Positions 1 through 7,231 of a stretch of 11,109 nt of DNA are shown here, piece by piece. Under the pieces are notes generated by a model that was not told the DNA's origin, searched no databases, and saw only the letters and a program-made list of their open reading frames with translations. A program made the position numbers and the translations under genes. Within the stretch, counting starts at the first letter, position 1. Each line of letters begins with the position of its first letter. Source of the stretch: Candidatus Aenigmatarchaeota archaeon (lineage in GTDB: Archaea; Aenigmatarchaeota; Aenigmatarchaeia; QMZP01); the NCBI GenBank assembly GCA_016198605.1, contig JACQIG010000092.1:1-11109 (forward strand), given 5' to 3'.

Positions 1-1
1 C

Positions 2-115
2 AAGAAGGCGGCCAGCATCACACCAACGCAAGTAAGCGACCACCTGTGGCTGCTGAGCCAGGAAAAATCGCCTGGGGACAAGCCATACCATTTGACCAGG
101 ACGACTGCATATTGA
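2..115 (+). CDS. 3' end of an unidentified protein gene (partial, possible queuosine-salvage-like tail)
   Basis: The frame starting at base 2 is open to a TGA at 113-115 and gives 37 residues. It runs off the left edge, so the start and most of the protein are missing. The tail reads like a folded-protein C-terminus, with DHLWLLSQ followed by PYHLTRTTAY. From memory, an LWLL segment followed by a terminal H-x-TRT-x-x-Y resembles the end of the queuosine salvage/Q-nucleotide glycosidase family (DUF2419), but a 37-residue tail cannot prove it. The stop lies 4 nt before the next start codon at 120, which suggests co-transcription with that gene. The other two frames give less protein-like sequence. 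Confidence 0.55.
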   Translation, partial: KKAASITPTQVSDHLWLLSQEKSPGDKPYHLTRTTAY

Positions 116-119
116 TATT

Positions 120-398
120 ATGGATAAAGTCAAGGCAAAGAACCCCGGATGGAAGCGCGGGCTGAGCATTGACAAGGCAAAGTATGACGTGATGCGGTCT
201 GCCATACTTGACTGCCTGAAGAAGAGGCAGTGTACCCATACCGAAATGGCGAATTATACCGGGAAGAAGCTCAAAGGGAAATTCCCTGGCTCAATAGAGT
301 GGTACATGCAGGTTGTCAAGAGGGATTTGGAGGGTAAAGGCGTAATTGGGAGGGTGCCAAAGACAAGCCCGCAGCTATGTGAAATCAGGAAAAGATAA
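120..398 (+). CDS. DUF6958-like small protein (92 aa)
   Basis: The predicted protein is small, basic and soluble. The pattern of a K-Y-D-x-M-R-x-A-I-L helix, a T-x-x-E-M segment, a FPGS-x-x-W turn, then V-K-x-D-L-E-G-K-G-V-I, matches my recollection of DUF6958. That family is widespread in bacteria, and its fold resembles a winged helix with a final strand after GVI. No catalytic residues stand out, and no function is established. It starts 4 nt after the stop of the upstream partial gene, so the two probably share a transcript. Its last codons precede the SMC promoter, and it has no membrane segment or signal peptide. Confidence is high that it is coding and moderate on the family. Confidence 0.75.
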   Translation: MDKVKAKNPGWKRGLSIDKAKYDVMRSAILDCLKKRQCTHTEMANYTGKKLKGKFPGSIEWYMQVVKRDLEGKGVIGRVPKTSPQLCEIRKR

Positions 399-426
399 TC
401 GTTTCTTAGCTTATTTAAGAGTTCAA

Positions 427-438
427 AAACATATTATT
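427..438 (+). promoter_or_regulatory. TATA box for the SMC gene
   Basis: An AT-rich ACATATTATTA stretch is centred about 25 nt before the ATG at 457, the spacing seen before most genes here. A second AT-rich block, TTATTTAAG at 411-419, lies further upstream and is the alternative if the ATG at 451 is used. Confidence 0.45.
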
Positions 439-456
439 ACTAGCGTTTTGATGCAT

Positions 457-2949
457 ATGGTCCGTCTGGAGAGGCTGGTTTTGCAGGGGTTCAAGTCCTT
501 CAAGAGGAAGGTTTCCATACCGTTCCCGCCGGGGTTCTCGGTGATCACCGGACCAAACGGATCGGGCAAGAGCAACATAGGCGACGCAATAACCTTTGTC
601 CTGGGCAGGTCCTCCGCCAGGGCCATGAGGGCGAAGAAGGCGCACGAGCTGATCTTCCAGGGCAGCAAAACCAAGCCGCCTTCGGACTTCGCCAAGGTCA
701 CGCTTTACATAGACAATTCCACCTCAGGCCTCCCGCTGGACGAGAGCATGATATCCCTCAGCAGGAAGATAAACTCCAAGGGGATATCCACCTACAGGCT
801 TAACGGCAAGGTGGTAACCAGGCAGCAGATAGTTGACATCCTGTCCCAGGTGGGCATACAGCCAGACGGCCACAACATAATCCAGCAGGGCGACGTCACG
901 CAGGTGGTGGAGATGGACTCCGTCGGCAGGCGCCAGATAATAGACGAAATCTCCGGCATAACAGAATACAACGACAAGAAGAACAAGGCCATGAAGGAGA
1001 TGGAGGTCATAGCGGGGAAGCTGAAGGAAGCTGATATCCTGCTCAGCGAAAAGCAGCAGATAATGGACAAGCTCAAGGCGGAAAGGGATGCGGCGCTGGA
1101 ATACCAGAAACAGCAAGAGGAGCTTGAGAAGGTGAGGCTCGCGCAGATATACAGGGAATACACGGAGTTCCAGAAGGGCGTGGAGGGGATAGACGCCAGG
1201 GTAGCGGAGAAGGGCAGGCTGGCTGAGCAGGCTGAGAATGACGTGAAAGAGCTTGACGCCAGCCTTGAGGGGGAAGAGAAGAAGCTTGAGGAGCTTACAA
1301 AGGACGTGCTGAATGCCGCCGACCAGGTGGAGCTTGCGAGGAAGCTGTCGCAGGTGGAGAACGAGATTGAGAGGAAGAGGGAAAGGATCAGGTATAACCA
1401 CAAGGAGATTGAGAGGATTGACACCCTGATGGGCAGGCTGAGGAGCATTGAGACATACCATTACCAGGCGCCTGGGCTGCAGAAGATACTTGAGTTCAAG
1501 GGGGTCCAGGGGAAGGTCTCCGACCTGCTGGTGGTCCCGAAGCAGTACCAGACAGCTGCTGAGGTGGCTGCAGGGGCGCACATGGGTGATGTGGTGGTGG
1601 AGACGATGGATGATGCGGTCAAGTGCGTGAAGTACCTGAAGGACAACAGGTTGGGAAGGTTCAGGTTCCTGCCCATGGATAAGATGCGCGCTGGCGCGCT
1701 AAAGAGGCAGCTGCCACCGGGTTCTTTGGGGTGGATGTCGCAGCTGGTGCACCATGAGCCGAAATATGGCGGCATAGTTGATTTTGTCTTTGGCTCCACC
1801 GCATGCGTAAAGGACATAGACGAGACAAGGAAGATTGCCGACAGGCTGTCCGTGAGGATGGTCACCCTTGACGGGGACCTTTATGAGACCTCCGGTGCAT
1901 TGACAGGGGGCTTCTATAAGCCGAGGCAGAAGCAGCAGGGGTACGAGCAGGACGTGAAGCAGTACATGGAGGAGAAGAAGAGGCTTGAGGCTGAGAACTG
2001 GGACCTGCAGCAGCAGCTCAGGAAGCTGGCTGAGGACCTGGACATCCTTGCGGAAAAGGAGAGGGCGACCAAGAGGACTGACATGGAGAGGGACAGGGCA
2101 AAGCTTGACGAATCCCTCAGGAGGATAAGGGACAGGAGGAAGAGGGCTTATGAGGAGCGGGTATCCATACAGCAGGAGATAGGGAAGCTTAACATCCAGC
2201 GCGCGAAATTTGAGGCGGGGCTGGAGAACATAAAACTCCAGTGGGACGAGAACAAGGAGAAGCTCCAGGACACCGCGCCTTTTGAGGGCTACCTCAAGGA
2301 AACACAGCAGAAGCTGGACCAGCTCAGGAAGGAATGCATAGTGAAGATGCAGGGCTTCGGGCCCGTCAACATGAAGGCGATAAAGGACTATGAGGTCCTC
2401 AGCAGCGAGTTTGAGGACTTCAGGGAGAAGGTGGACAGGATAACCGAGGAGAAGAGGTCAATTGACGAGACCATACAGAAGATAGAGTCAAAGAGGGGCG
2501 AGGTGTTCATGAGGAGCCTCAACGAGGTTTCCAGGCACTTCAGGGATGTCTACCATGAGCTGACCAGGGGGGAGGCGCGGCTTGAGCTTGACGACCAGAG
2601 CAACATAGAGTCCGGCCTTCTCATCAAGGCATCGCCCCCGGGCAAGAGGCTGCTCAATATAGACAGCATGTCAGGCGGGGAGAAGACCCTGACTGCATTC
2701 TCATTCCTCTTCGCCATACAGCGCCACAAGCCTTCCCCGTTCTACATACTTGACGAGGCCGATGCCGCCCTGGACAAGCTGAACACCAAGAGGATAGTGG
2801 AGCTGCTCAAGAAGCACGCGCAGGCTGTGCAGTTCATAGTCATCTCGCACAACGACCATCTTGTAAGGGAGGCCGACCGCATCTATGGTATCACCATGGA
2901 AGAGGGGGAATCCAACGTCATGGGGATTGAGCTGCCGCAGGAGAATTGA
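457..2949 (+). CDS. smc: Chromosome segregation SMC ATPase with unusually short coiled-coil arms
   Basis: SMC proteins form ATP-dependent dimers that clamp and fold chromosomal DNA together with a kleisin. From the ATG at 457 this one has 830 residues. The N-terminal head carries FKSF and Walker A GPNGSGKS (about residues 32-39). A coil then runs from about 165 to 340, a complete hinge from about 345 to 490 (with LGRFRFLP, VTLDGD and SGALTGG), and a returning coil to about 660. The C-terminal head has the FGPVNM segment, the ABC signature MSGGEK (about 738-743), Walker B YILDEADAALD (catalytic Glu about 767) and the SHNDHLV switch. All ATPase motifs are intact, so the gene should be functional. 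The usual family length is about 1,150-1,200, and each arm here is roughly half the normal length. ATG 457 is preferred over 451 because it sits 25 nt after a TATA-like element and matches the family N-terminus. No ScpA or ScpB is in the window. Confidence 0.93.
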   Translation: MVRLERLVLQGFKSFKRKVSIPFPPGFSVITGPNGSGKSNIGDAITFVLGRSSARAMRAKKAHELIFQGSKTKPPSDFAKVTLYIDNSTSGLPLDESMISLSRKINSKGISTYRLNGKVVTRQQIVDILSQVGIQPDGHNIIQQGDVTQVVEMDSVGRRQIIDEISGITEYNDKKNKAMKEMEVIAGKLKEADILLSEKQQIMDKLKAERDAALEYQKQQEELEKVRLAQIYREYTEFQKGVEGIDARVAEKGRLAEQAENDVKELDASLEGEEKKLEELTKDVLNAADQVELARKLSQVENEIERKRERIRYNHKEIERIDTLMGRLRSIETYHYQAPGLQKILEFKGVQGKVSDLLVVPKQYQTAAEVAAGAHMGDVVVETMDDAVKCVKYLKDNRLGRFRFLPMDKMRAGALKRQLPPGSLGWMSQLVHHEPKYGGIVDFVFGSTACVKDIDETRKIADRLSVRMVTLDGDLYETSGALTGGFYKPRQKQQGYEQDVKQYMEEKKRLEAENWDLQQQLRKLAEDLDILAEKERATKRTDMERDRAKLDESLRRIRDRRKRAYEERVSIQQEIGKLNIQRAKFEAGLENIKLQWDENKEKLQDTAPFEGYLKETQQKLDQLRKECIVKMQGFGPVNMKAIKDYEVLSSEFEDFREKVDRITEEKRSIDETIQKIESKRGEVFMRSLNEVSRHFRDVYHELTRGEARLELDDQSNIESGLLIKASPPGKRLLNIDSMSGGEKTLTAFSFLFAIQRHKPSPFYILDEADAALDKLNTKRIVELLKKHAQAVQFIVISHNDHLVREADRIYGITMEEGESNVMGIELPQEN

Positions 2950-2968
2950 GGATTATAAGATTATCTTT

Positions 2969-2977
2969 CTATTAAAT
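2969..2977 (+). promoter_or_regulatory. TATA box for the deoxyribosyltransferase-like gene
   Basis: CTATTAAAT is centred 25 nt before the ATG at 2998 in a 48-bp intergenic gap. This predicts a leaderless transcript starting at the A of the start codon. Confidence 0.55.
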
Positions 2978-2997
2978 GCTTCTGCCAAGTATAGGTT

Positions 2998-3522
2998 ATG
3001 ATGAAACTGAAAGTATACATAGCAGGCAAGGTCTCGCCTGACTCTGTTTTTGGCACGCACGAGTGGAGGGACGGCTTCTGCAGGGAGCTGTCAAGGCTTA
3101 CGGGCTTTGATATTGTGAACCTGGACCCTGCCAGGAAGGAGGAAGACGAGAATGACAGCATGCTCATCTTCGGCAGGGACTGCTTCATGATAAGGGAAGC
3201 GGATATTGTCATTGTCAACCTGACGGATGACATCAGCGTGGGCGGGTCGCAGGAGATGCTCATCGCGAAGTATTACAGGAAGCCTCTGGTCGGGGTTGCA
3301 CCTAAGGGAGGCAAGTTCAGCAAGGAGGAGAAGGAAATCCTGGGGAAGAAATACAAGGACTGGATGCACCCTTTCGTGGCCGTGCCCTGTGACAAGGTAG
3401 TGGCAAACATGGAGGGGCTGGCCGGATTCGTTAAGGAGTTCTTCTCCCAGCCAGGCCGGAAAGTTAAGGGTTTGTCTGTCCTTGATGAGGCACTGGAGTA
3501 TTATGCCGGCAAGAAAAGATAG
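2998..3522 (+). CDS. Nucleoside 2-deoxyribosyltransferase-fold protein
   Basis: The 174-residue protein begins with the strand-loop VYIAGKV typical of the nucleoside 2-deoxyribosyltransferase/DNPH1 superfamily. A conserved block follows around residues 60-100: an Asp (D61) at a helix start, READIVIVNL with Asp69 after a strand, then GGSQEM with Glu86 in the place of the family's catalytic Glu, then YRKPLVGV. Family members cleave or exchange the N-glycosidic bond of deoxynucleosides or deoxynucleotides through this Glu, so a nucleotide salvage or pool-cleansing role is likely. Substrate is not readable from sequence. The protein has no membrane segments. Two ATG codons are adjacent (2998 and 3001), and 2998 fits the 25-nt TATA spacing. 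It stands alone between SMC and the palindromic intergenic region. Confidence 0.8.
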   Translation: MMKLKVYIAGKVSPDSVFGTHEWRDGFCRELSRLTGFDIVNLDPARKEEDENDSMLIFGRDCFMIREADIVIVNLTDDISVGGSQEMLIAKYYRKPLVGVAPKGGKFSKEEKEILGKKYKDWMHPFVAVPCDKVVANMEGLAGFVKEFFSQPGRKVKGLSVLDEALEYYAGKKR

Positions 3523-3529
3523 GGCCGCG

Positions 3530-3617
3530 ATTAATCTAAAACAACTTAAACCTACATAAGTTGTTTTAGAGCTCTGGAACAACGGTATTATGGGTTATTT
3601 AGTTGTTCCAGATTAAT
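3530..3617. repeat. Tandem related palindromes enclosed by an outer inverted repeat
   Basis: Three nested inverted repeats fill this gap. Palindrome A has 14-nt perfect arms at 3535-3548 and 3557-3570 with an 8-nt loop. Palindrome B has 11-nt perfect arms at 3573-3583 and 3602-3612 with an 18-nt loop. An outer 8-nt pair, ATTAATCT (3530-3537) and AGATTAAT (3610-3617), encloses both. The left arms are related: TCTaaAACAACttA against TCTggAACAACggT. The right arms change in step (TTTTAGA against TTCCAGA), so pairing is kept. Possible roles are paired operators for the downstream gene, tandem 3'-end hairpins of the upstream gene, or a small palindromic element. Confidence 0.8.
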
Positions 3618-3618
3618 T

Positions 3619-3631
3619 TAAATTTATATAC
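3619..3631 (+). promoter_or_regulatory. TATA box for the geranylgeranyl reductase-like gene
   Basis: TAAATTTATATAC is a strong archaeal TATA element. It predicts a start near 3651 and a leader of about 18 nt, with a Shine-Dalgarno-like GGGTGGG at 3657-3663 before the ATG at 3669. This gene therefore appears to be leadered, unlike most neighbours. The box directly follows the palindromic region. Confidence 0.65.
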
Positions 3632-3668
3632 TCCCATACCATATAGAAGCTATTCCGGGTGGGCATAA

Positions 3669-4898
3669 ATGGAAACCAGACAGTATGACGTCATTGTAGT
3701 GGGCGGCGGGCCTGCCGGTTCCACCGCGGCCATGTACCTGAAGAAGGCCGGGAAGAGCGTGCTTCTCATAGACAAGGCAAAGTTCCCGAGGGACAAGATA
3801 TGCGGCGACGCGCAGGGAAGGAAGGCCGCCATGGTGATGCAGGAGCTGGGAATCTATGAGGAATACAAGAAGCTGCCGGGCGTGGCCATTTATGGCCTGA
3901 GGCTTTCTTCACCCAACGGCACGCAGATAGACCTGGAGATGATAAACAGGCAGAAGGGGACACCCGGGTACGTGGTCAGGAGGATGGACTTTGACAACTT
4001 CCTTCACCAGTCCGTCGGGAAGTTCGGCGTGGAGGGGATGGAAGAAACAGCTGTGGAGGGTATAACCCTGGACGGCGATGAAAACGTCACGGAAATAAGG
4101 TGCAAGAACCTCAGGACAGGCCAGGAGGTTGCGCTTGCTGCAAAACTGTACATCGCCGCCGACGGCGCACACAGCGTGTTCGCGCAGAAGTTCGGCATGA
4201 AGAACCCGCCTGAGCACCTGATAGTGGGGATAAGGGTCTACTACAAGGGCGTGACGGGCATGGGCGACATGATTGAGATACACCTGCTCAAGGACATGAT
4301 ACCCGGATACTTCTGGATTTTCCCGCTTCCCAACGGGGAGGCGAACGTGGGCGCAGGCATGATAATAAAGGACATGACAAAGAAGAAGATCAACCTTGCC
4401 GACGCGCTGAAGAAGGAGATAATGGAGAACCCACTGTTCAGGGAGAGGTTCAGGGACGCGAAGCCGCTTGAGGAAGTGAAGGGCTGGAACCTGCCCATAG
4501 CGAGCCACAGGAGGAAATGCTATGCCCGCAACGTGATGTTCACTGGCGACGCCGCAGGGCTGATAGACCCGCTCAGCGGCGAGGGCGTGGGGACGGCAGT
4601 GATATCTGGAAGGATAGCGGCCACCACGGCGATAGAGGCGCTTGGGCAGGGTGGCGGCATGGAGAAATTCACCAGGCTGTATGACAAGCGCCTGTGGGAG
4701 GCAATAGGGCACGAGATTAAGGTTAACTACAGGATACAGAGGCTGGGAACCAGGTTCCCGTTCCTCATTGACAGGCTCATAAGCAAGGCAGCGAAGAACG
4801 AGGACACGAGGAAGGAGCTGGAATCACACCTGCCATATGTGGAAGGCAAGGCGGAGATAGGGACCAAGGGCTTCATCTCAAAGCTGCTTGCAGACTGA
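3669..4898 (+). CDS. Geranylgeranyl reductase family FAD-dependent oxidoreductase
   Basis: This 409-residue flavoprotein has the GGR layout. The N-terminal FAD Rossmann motif VGGGPAG has its glycines at 12, 14 and 17. It is followed by the family hallmark RDKICGD (about 41-47, with the Cys near the flavin), the PGYFWIFP segment (about 212) followed by ANVGAG, and the second FAD motif GDAAGLIDPLSGEGV (about 293). Archaeal members reduce the double bonds of geranylgeranyl chains in membrane ether lipids at the inner membrane face. Related members act on other polyprenyl substrates, so lipid saturation is the best but not the only reading. Length is normal for the family. It appears to be transcribed alone from its own TATA box, with the palindromes at 3530-3617 as candidate regulatory sites. 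Confidence 0.88.
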   Translation: METRQYDVIVVGGGPAGSTAAMYLKKAGKSVLLIDKAKFPRDKICGDAQGRKAAMVMQELGIYEEYKKLPGVAIYGLRLSSPNGTQIDLEMINRQKGTPGYVVRRMDFDNFLHQSVGKFGVEGMEETAVEGITLDGDENVTEIRCKNLRTGQEVALAAKLYIAADGAHSVFAQKFGMKNPPEHLIVGIRVYYKGVTGMGDMIEIHLLKDMIPGYFWIFPLPNGEANVGAGMIIKDMTKKKINLADALKKEIMENPLFRERFRDAKPLEEVKGWNLPIASHRRKCYARNVMFTGDAAGLIDPLSGEGVGTAVISGRIAATTAIEALGQGGGMEKFTRLYDKRLWEAIGHEIKVNYRIQRLGTRFPFLIDRLISKAAKNEDTRKELESHLPYVEGKAEIGTKGFISKLLAD

Positions 4899-4904
4899 AC
4901 GCTT

Positions 4905-4914
4905 CTTTTTATTG
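4905..4914 (+). promoter_or_regulatory. TATA box for the CBS-domain gene
   Basis: CTTTTTATTG is centred 25 nt before the ATG at 4935, right after the reductase stop. A leaderless start is predicted. The T-run could also serve as terminator for the upstream gene. Confidence 0.5.
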
Positions 4915-4934
4915 CAAAGAGCTAACAATATCCT

Positions 4935-5336
4935 ATGCTTGTCAGGGACATAATGAACAGGGATGTTCTGACGATAGAACCAGACATTTCTCTGCAAGAA
5001 GCTGCAATGCTTATGATTGACAACCATGTTGGCAGCCTTGTTGTCCTGAAAGGTAACAGGATAGCCGGGATGCTGACGGAAAGGGACTTCATAAGGTTCT
5101 TTGCGGAGGGCAGCCAGATGAAAGCAGCAAAGGTGAGGGATGCAATGACAAACTATGTGATAACTGTTTCTGTCAATGCCAACATAAAAACAGCCATACA
5201 GCTGCTTAACCAGCATGCGATAAAGAAGCTGCCGGTCCTGGACGGCGACAGGCTTGCTGGCATAGTCACGTCCACCGACATTGTCAGGGCCAACCCCAGG
5301 ATGCTTAAGGACATGTCGGTCCTGGGAAGAAAATGA
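4935..5336 (+). CDS. Two-CBS-domain protein (stand-alone Bateman module)
   Basis: The 133-residue protein is one tandem CBS pair with nothing else attached. CBS1 begins VRDIMNRDVLTIEPDISLQE and continues through VGSLVVL and GMLTERDF. CBS2 begins VRDAMTNYVITV and continues through IKKLPVLDGDRLAGIVTSTDIV. The S/T-x-x-D elements (TERD, TSTD) are those that commonly bind the ribose of adenine nucleotides in this family. Such stand-alone modules usually sense AMP, ATP or SAM for a partner that cannot be named here. The start is set by leaderless spacing from the TATA box. Its stop at 5336 is only a few bases from the 3' end of the convergent SRP RNA. Confidence 0.9.
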   Translation: MLVRDIMNRDVLTIEPDISLQEAAMLMIDNHVGSLVVLKGNRIAGMLTERDFIRFFAEGSQMKAAKVRDAMTNYVITVSVNANIKTAIQLLNQHAIKKLPVLDGDRLAGIVTSTDIVRANPRMLKDMSVLGRK

Positions 5337-5340
5337 ACAT

Positions 5341-5655
5341 AGGGGCCCGCCGGAGGTGGACGCGGGATTCCAGGGCAAGTTGTCAGGAATTCTCTCCTCC
5401 ACCCTGCGACCCCGCAAGCATCGCAGCCCCGGCTTAAGGCTGCTGCATTCCTGCCCTGACCTGGTTCGCCGTTGCCACAATCCTGCGGGACAGGGCTTCT
5501 CAGTCAAGAACCCAGGCTTGCAGTGAAGCCCCGCGCCGCCCCCCGGCTTCAGCTCCGCCGTATTCGCCAAGCGCGGCTTGGTTAGCTCTCACAAGCCGCA
5601 GCTTTTTGACGGTTTGCGGTTACAGGGTACGCCAAACACCCCAGCCTAGCCCCCA
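5341..5655 (-). ncRNA. ffs: Signal recognition particle 7S RNA (archaeal)
   Basis: Read on the minus strand, the RNA has all major SRP RNA landmarks. The 5' end GGGGGCTAGGC (from about 5654) can pair with the 3' end GGGCCCC (to 5342) as helix 1. The Alu domain has GGCG followed by the U-turn TGTAAC (5624-5619). The S domain has helix 8 as AACCAGGTCAGG, a three-pair stem, a GGAA tetraloop and then GCAGCAGCC (about 5466-5436), nearly the bacterial and archaeal consensus for SRP54 binding. The RNA scaffolds SRP19 and SRP54 for co-translational targeting to the membrane. Length of about 315 nt is normal. Exact ends are inferred from the helix 1 pairing and from a TATA box centred about 25 nt upstream. 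Open frames across it are incidental. Confidence 0.93.
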
Positions 5656-5674
5656 GAAATAATTGATGGAGAGG

Positions 5675-5684
5675 CTTAAAAAGA
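5675..5684 (-). promoter_or_regulatory. TATA box for the SRP RNA
   Basis: On the minus strand TCTTTTTAAG is centred near 5680, about 25 nt before the inferred RNA 5' end at 5655. It lies back to back with the plus-strand promoter at 5703-5712. Confidence 0.6.
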
Positions 5685-5702
5685 GCTTGAATTCTGAATG
5701 GC

Positions 5703-5712
5703 TTTTTATTAT
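5703..5712 (+). promoter_or_regulatory. TATA box for the dehydrogenase-methyltransferase unit
   Basis: TTTTTATTAT is centred 25 nt before the ATG at 5733. This again implies a leaderless mRNA, divergent from the SRP RNA. Confidence 0.55.
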
Positions 5713-5732
5713 TAAGGTGTTTACTTAGTGTT

Positions 5733-6623
5733 ATGAAGATTCATGTTGTTGAATCGATGGACCTCAGCGATGAGCAGAAAGCCAGGCTAAATGGGCTAGG
5801 AGAAGTAAAATATTTTGATGGCCTGCCTGGCGTGGATGAGTTTTTGGAAAGGGCAGAAGGCGCCGACATCCTGGCCGTTGACTGGTCCCCTATAGACGCG
5901 GCAATACCAAGAATGAAGCACGGGGTAAGGCTGATTTCGCTTCCATTCACCGGGGTTGGCTGGGTGCCGCTGAAAGAGGCTGCCTCCAAGGGCATAAAGA
6001 TAGCAAATTCGCCAGGATATTCCACGGAAAGTGTTGGCGAGTTTGGCATAGGTTTGATGCTGGCGTTGGTCAGGAAAATTGGCTTGTATTCAAAAAGCGA
6101 GCCAGCCACTGATACGGCTCCCTGCCTGTACGGGAAGACAATAGGCATTCTGGGAGCAGGGCGCATAGGCGGTTATGTTGGCAAGGTTGCAGAAACGCTT
6201 GGCATGAAAATCCTATTCTGGAGAAGGGGGGATGATATTTCAAATGTTTTGAAGAAATCCGATGTTGTCTATTGCGCTTTGCCTTTCTCTGATGAGACTA
6301 AAGGGTTGTTGGGCGAGAAGGAATTTTCGCAAATGAGGCACGGCTCTTACTTTGTGACTACTTCGCACAATCTGATATACGATCACCATGCCCTGCTGAA
6401 GGCGCTGGATAAGAACCTCACAGGGGCGGCTGTGGACTTGGAGGGCATCAAGGTAGGGGATTATAAGTCTGAGGCTTATTTGAGATTCAAGGGGCATCCC
6501 AAGGTTTTGCTTACCCCTCATGTAGCATATAAGACGGATTATGCATTAAAGCGCGGCAGGGACATGATGATAGACAACATAGAAGCCTTCATTAAAGGGG
6601 AGCCGATTAATATTGTCAATTAG
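5733..6623 (+). CDS. D-isomer-specific 2-hydroxyacid dehydrogenase family protein, atypical active site
   Basis: The 296-residue protein has the family's split layout: a substrate domain at both ends and a central NAD(P) Rossmann domain. The nucleotide loop is GAGRIG (141-146), and the general acid/base His is kept in LLTPH (His263). The family normally has a catalytic Arg in a NxxRG stretch that binds the substrate carboxylate. Aligned here is FVTTSHNLIYD, which puts His212 at the Arg position. The candidate catalytic Glu is in AVDLEG (E237). The residues after strand 2 are WRRG (163-166) rather than an acidic residue, which in this family favours NADP(H) (inference). It is somewhat shorter than the usual 310-330. 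It could be an active reductase with a different substrate or a degenerate member. It probably forms an operon with the methyltransferase starting one base after its stop. Confidence 0.85.
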   Translation: MKIHVVESMDLSDEQKARLNGLGEVKYFDGLPGVDEFLERAEGADILAVDWSPIDAAIPRMKHGVRLISLPFTGVGWVPLKEAASKGIKIANSPGYSTESVGEFGIGLMLALVRKIGLYSKSEPATDTAPCLYGKTIGILGAGRIGGYVGKVAETLGMKILFWRRGDDISNVLKKSDVVYCALPFSDETKGLLGEKEFSQMRHGSYFVTTSHNLIYDHHALLKALDKNLTGAAVDLEGIKVGDYKSEAYLRFKGHPKVLLTPHVAYKTDYALKRGRDMMIDNIEAFIKGEPINIVN

Positions 6624-6624
6624 C

Positions 6625-7224
6625 ATGGCAATGAAAACAAACCTGGCGGGGATAATAAAACTGTATGATGGGATATATTCTGAGAAAAAACCGTTTTTCA
6701 GCCTCAACTATCATTGGGACACCAAGCGATTCTCATCCCTTGTGAAAAGAGGCTCAACTGTGCTGGATGCAGGATGCGGAATAGGAAAAGCGTCTCAACT
6801 GCTTGAGCGGGAAGGCTATAAAGTGATTGGCATTGATGTAAACAGGAAAGCTATTCAGAGGGCAAGAAGAGGATATCCGGATATTGAATTCCAGATTTGC
6901 GGCCTGTCTGACTTGTCCAGGTTCAAAAACTCCACTTTTGACGCGATATTCTGCAGAAGGGTCCTTGGCGATCTATACAGGATCGGGAAATTTGAAAAGG
7001 CCCTGGCAGAGCTGGCTAGGGTATTGAAGAAGGGCGGGCTGATTTACACGAGGACTTACATTGTGATAAGGACTGATTTCACCTTTGAGGATAGGAAATT
7101 CACGGTAAAATACTTCCAGAAGGAATTCGGCAAACATTTCAAGATTTTGGAATCAAAGACGCAGTACAGTATTAGAAGGGATTTCTGGGGGAAGCAGCTG
7201 AAGCTTGTAGGGAAAAAACTATAA
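6625..7224 (+). CDS. Class I SAM-dependent methyltransferase
   Basis: The 199-residue protein has motif I VLDAGCGIGK (46-55), an acidic residue ending strand 2 (Asp71 in GIDVNR), a motif II-like FDAIFCRRVLGDL, and the post-motif segment ARVLKKGGLIYTRTY. These define a Methyltransf_11/25-type Rossmann methyltransferase. The substrate cannot be read. The ATG at 6625 begins one base after the dehydrogenase stop, which argues for translational coupling. A TTG at 6613 in the same frame would overlap the upstream gene and is less likely. The C-terminal 60 residues are Lys/Arg/Phe-rich and lack an obvious added domain. Together with its partner gene it is visibly more AT-rich than SMC or the reductase, so joint transfer or different expression history is possible. 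Confidence 0.88.
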   Translation: MAMKTNLAGIIKLYDGIYSEKKPFFSLNYHWDTKRFSSLVKRGSTVLDAGCGIGKASQLLEREGYKVIGIDVNRKAIQRARRGYPDIEFQICGLSDLSRFKNSTFDAIFCRRVLGDLYRIGKFEKALAELARVLKKGGLIYTRTYIVIRTDFTFEDRKFTVKYFQKEFGKHFKILESKTQYSIRRDFWGKQLKLVGKKL

Positions 7225-7231
7225 GGAATTG

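Noticed and set aside
346..456. Upstream extension of the SMC frame to an ATG at 346.
   Set aside because: It overlaps the end of the 92-aa gene, adds residues unlike any SMC N-terminus, and runs through the SMC promoter region.
724..1581. Long minus-strand open frames (up to 285 codons) opposite SMC.
   Set aside because: They are antisense shadows of GC-rich coding sequence. They are Leu/Pro/Ser-rich with no family resemblance, while the plus strand is clearly SMC.
3709..3724. Partial match to the tRNA-intron repeat (GCCTGCCGGTTCC) in the reductase gene.
   Set aside because: It encodes the FAD-binding GPAGS motif and lacks the second block of the repeat.
3909..4712. 267-codon minus-strand frame opposite the reductase.
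   Set aside because: It is a shadow of the reductase codons, low-information protein with no motif or promoter.
5281..5526. Plus-strand frame overlapping the CBS gene end and the SRP RNA.
   Set aside because: It is antisense to the conserved SRP RNA S domain and its protein is not domain-like.
4878..5570. 230-codon minus-strand frame across the CBS gene and SRP RNA.
   Set aside because: It spans two well-supported features and has no recognisable domain.
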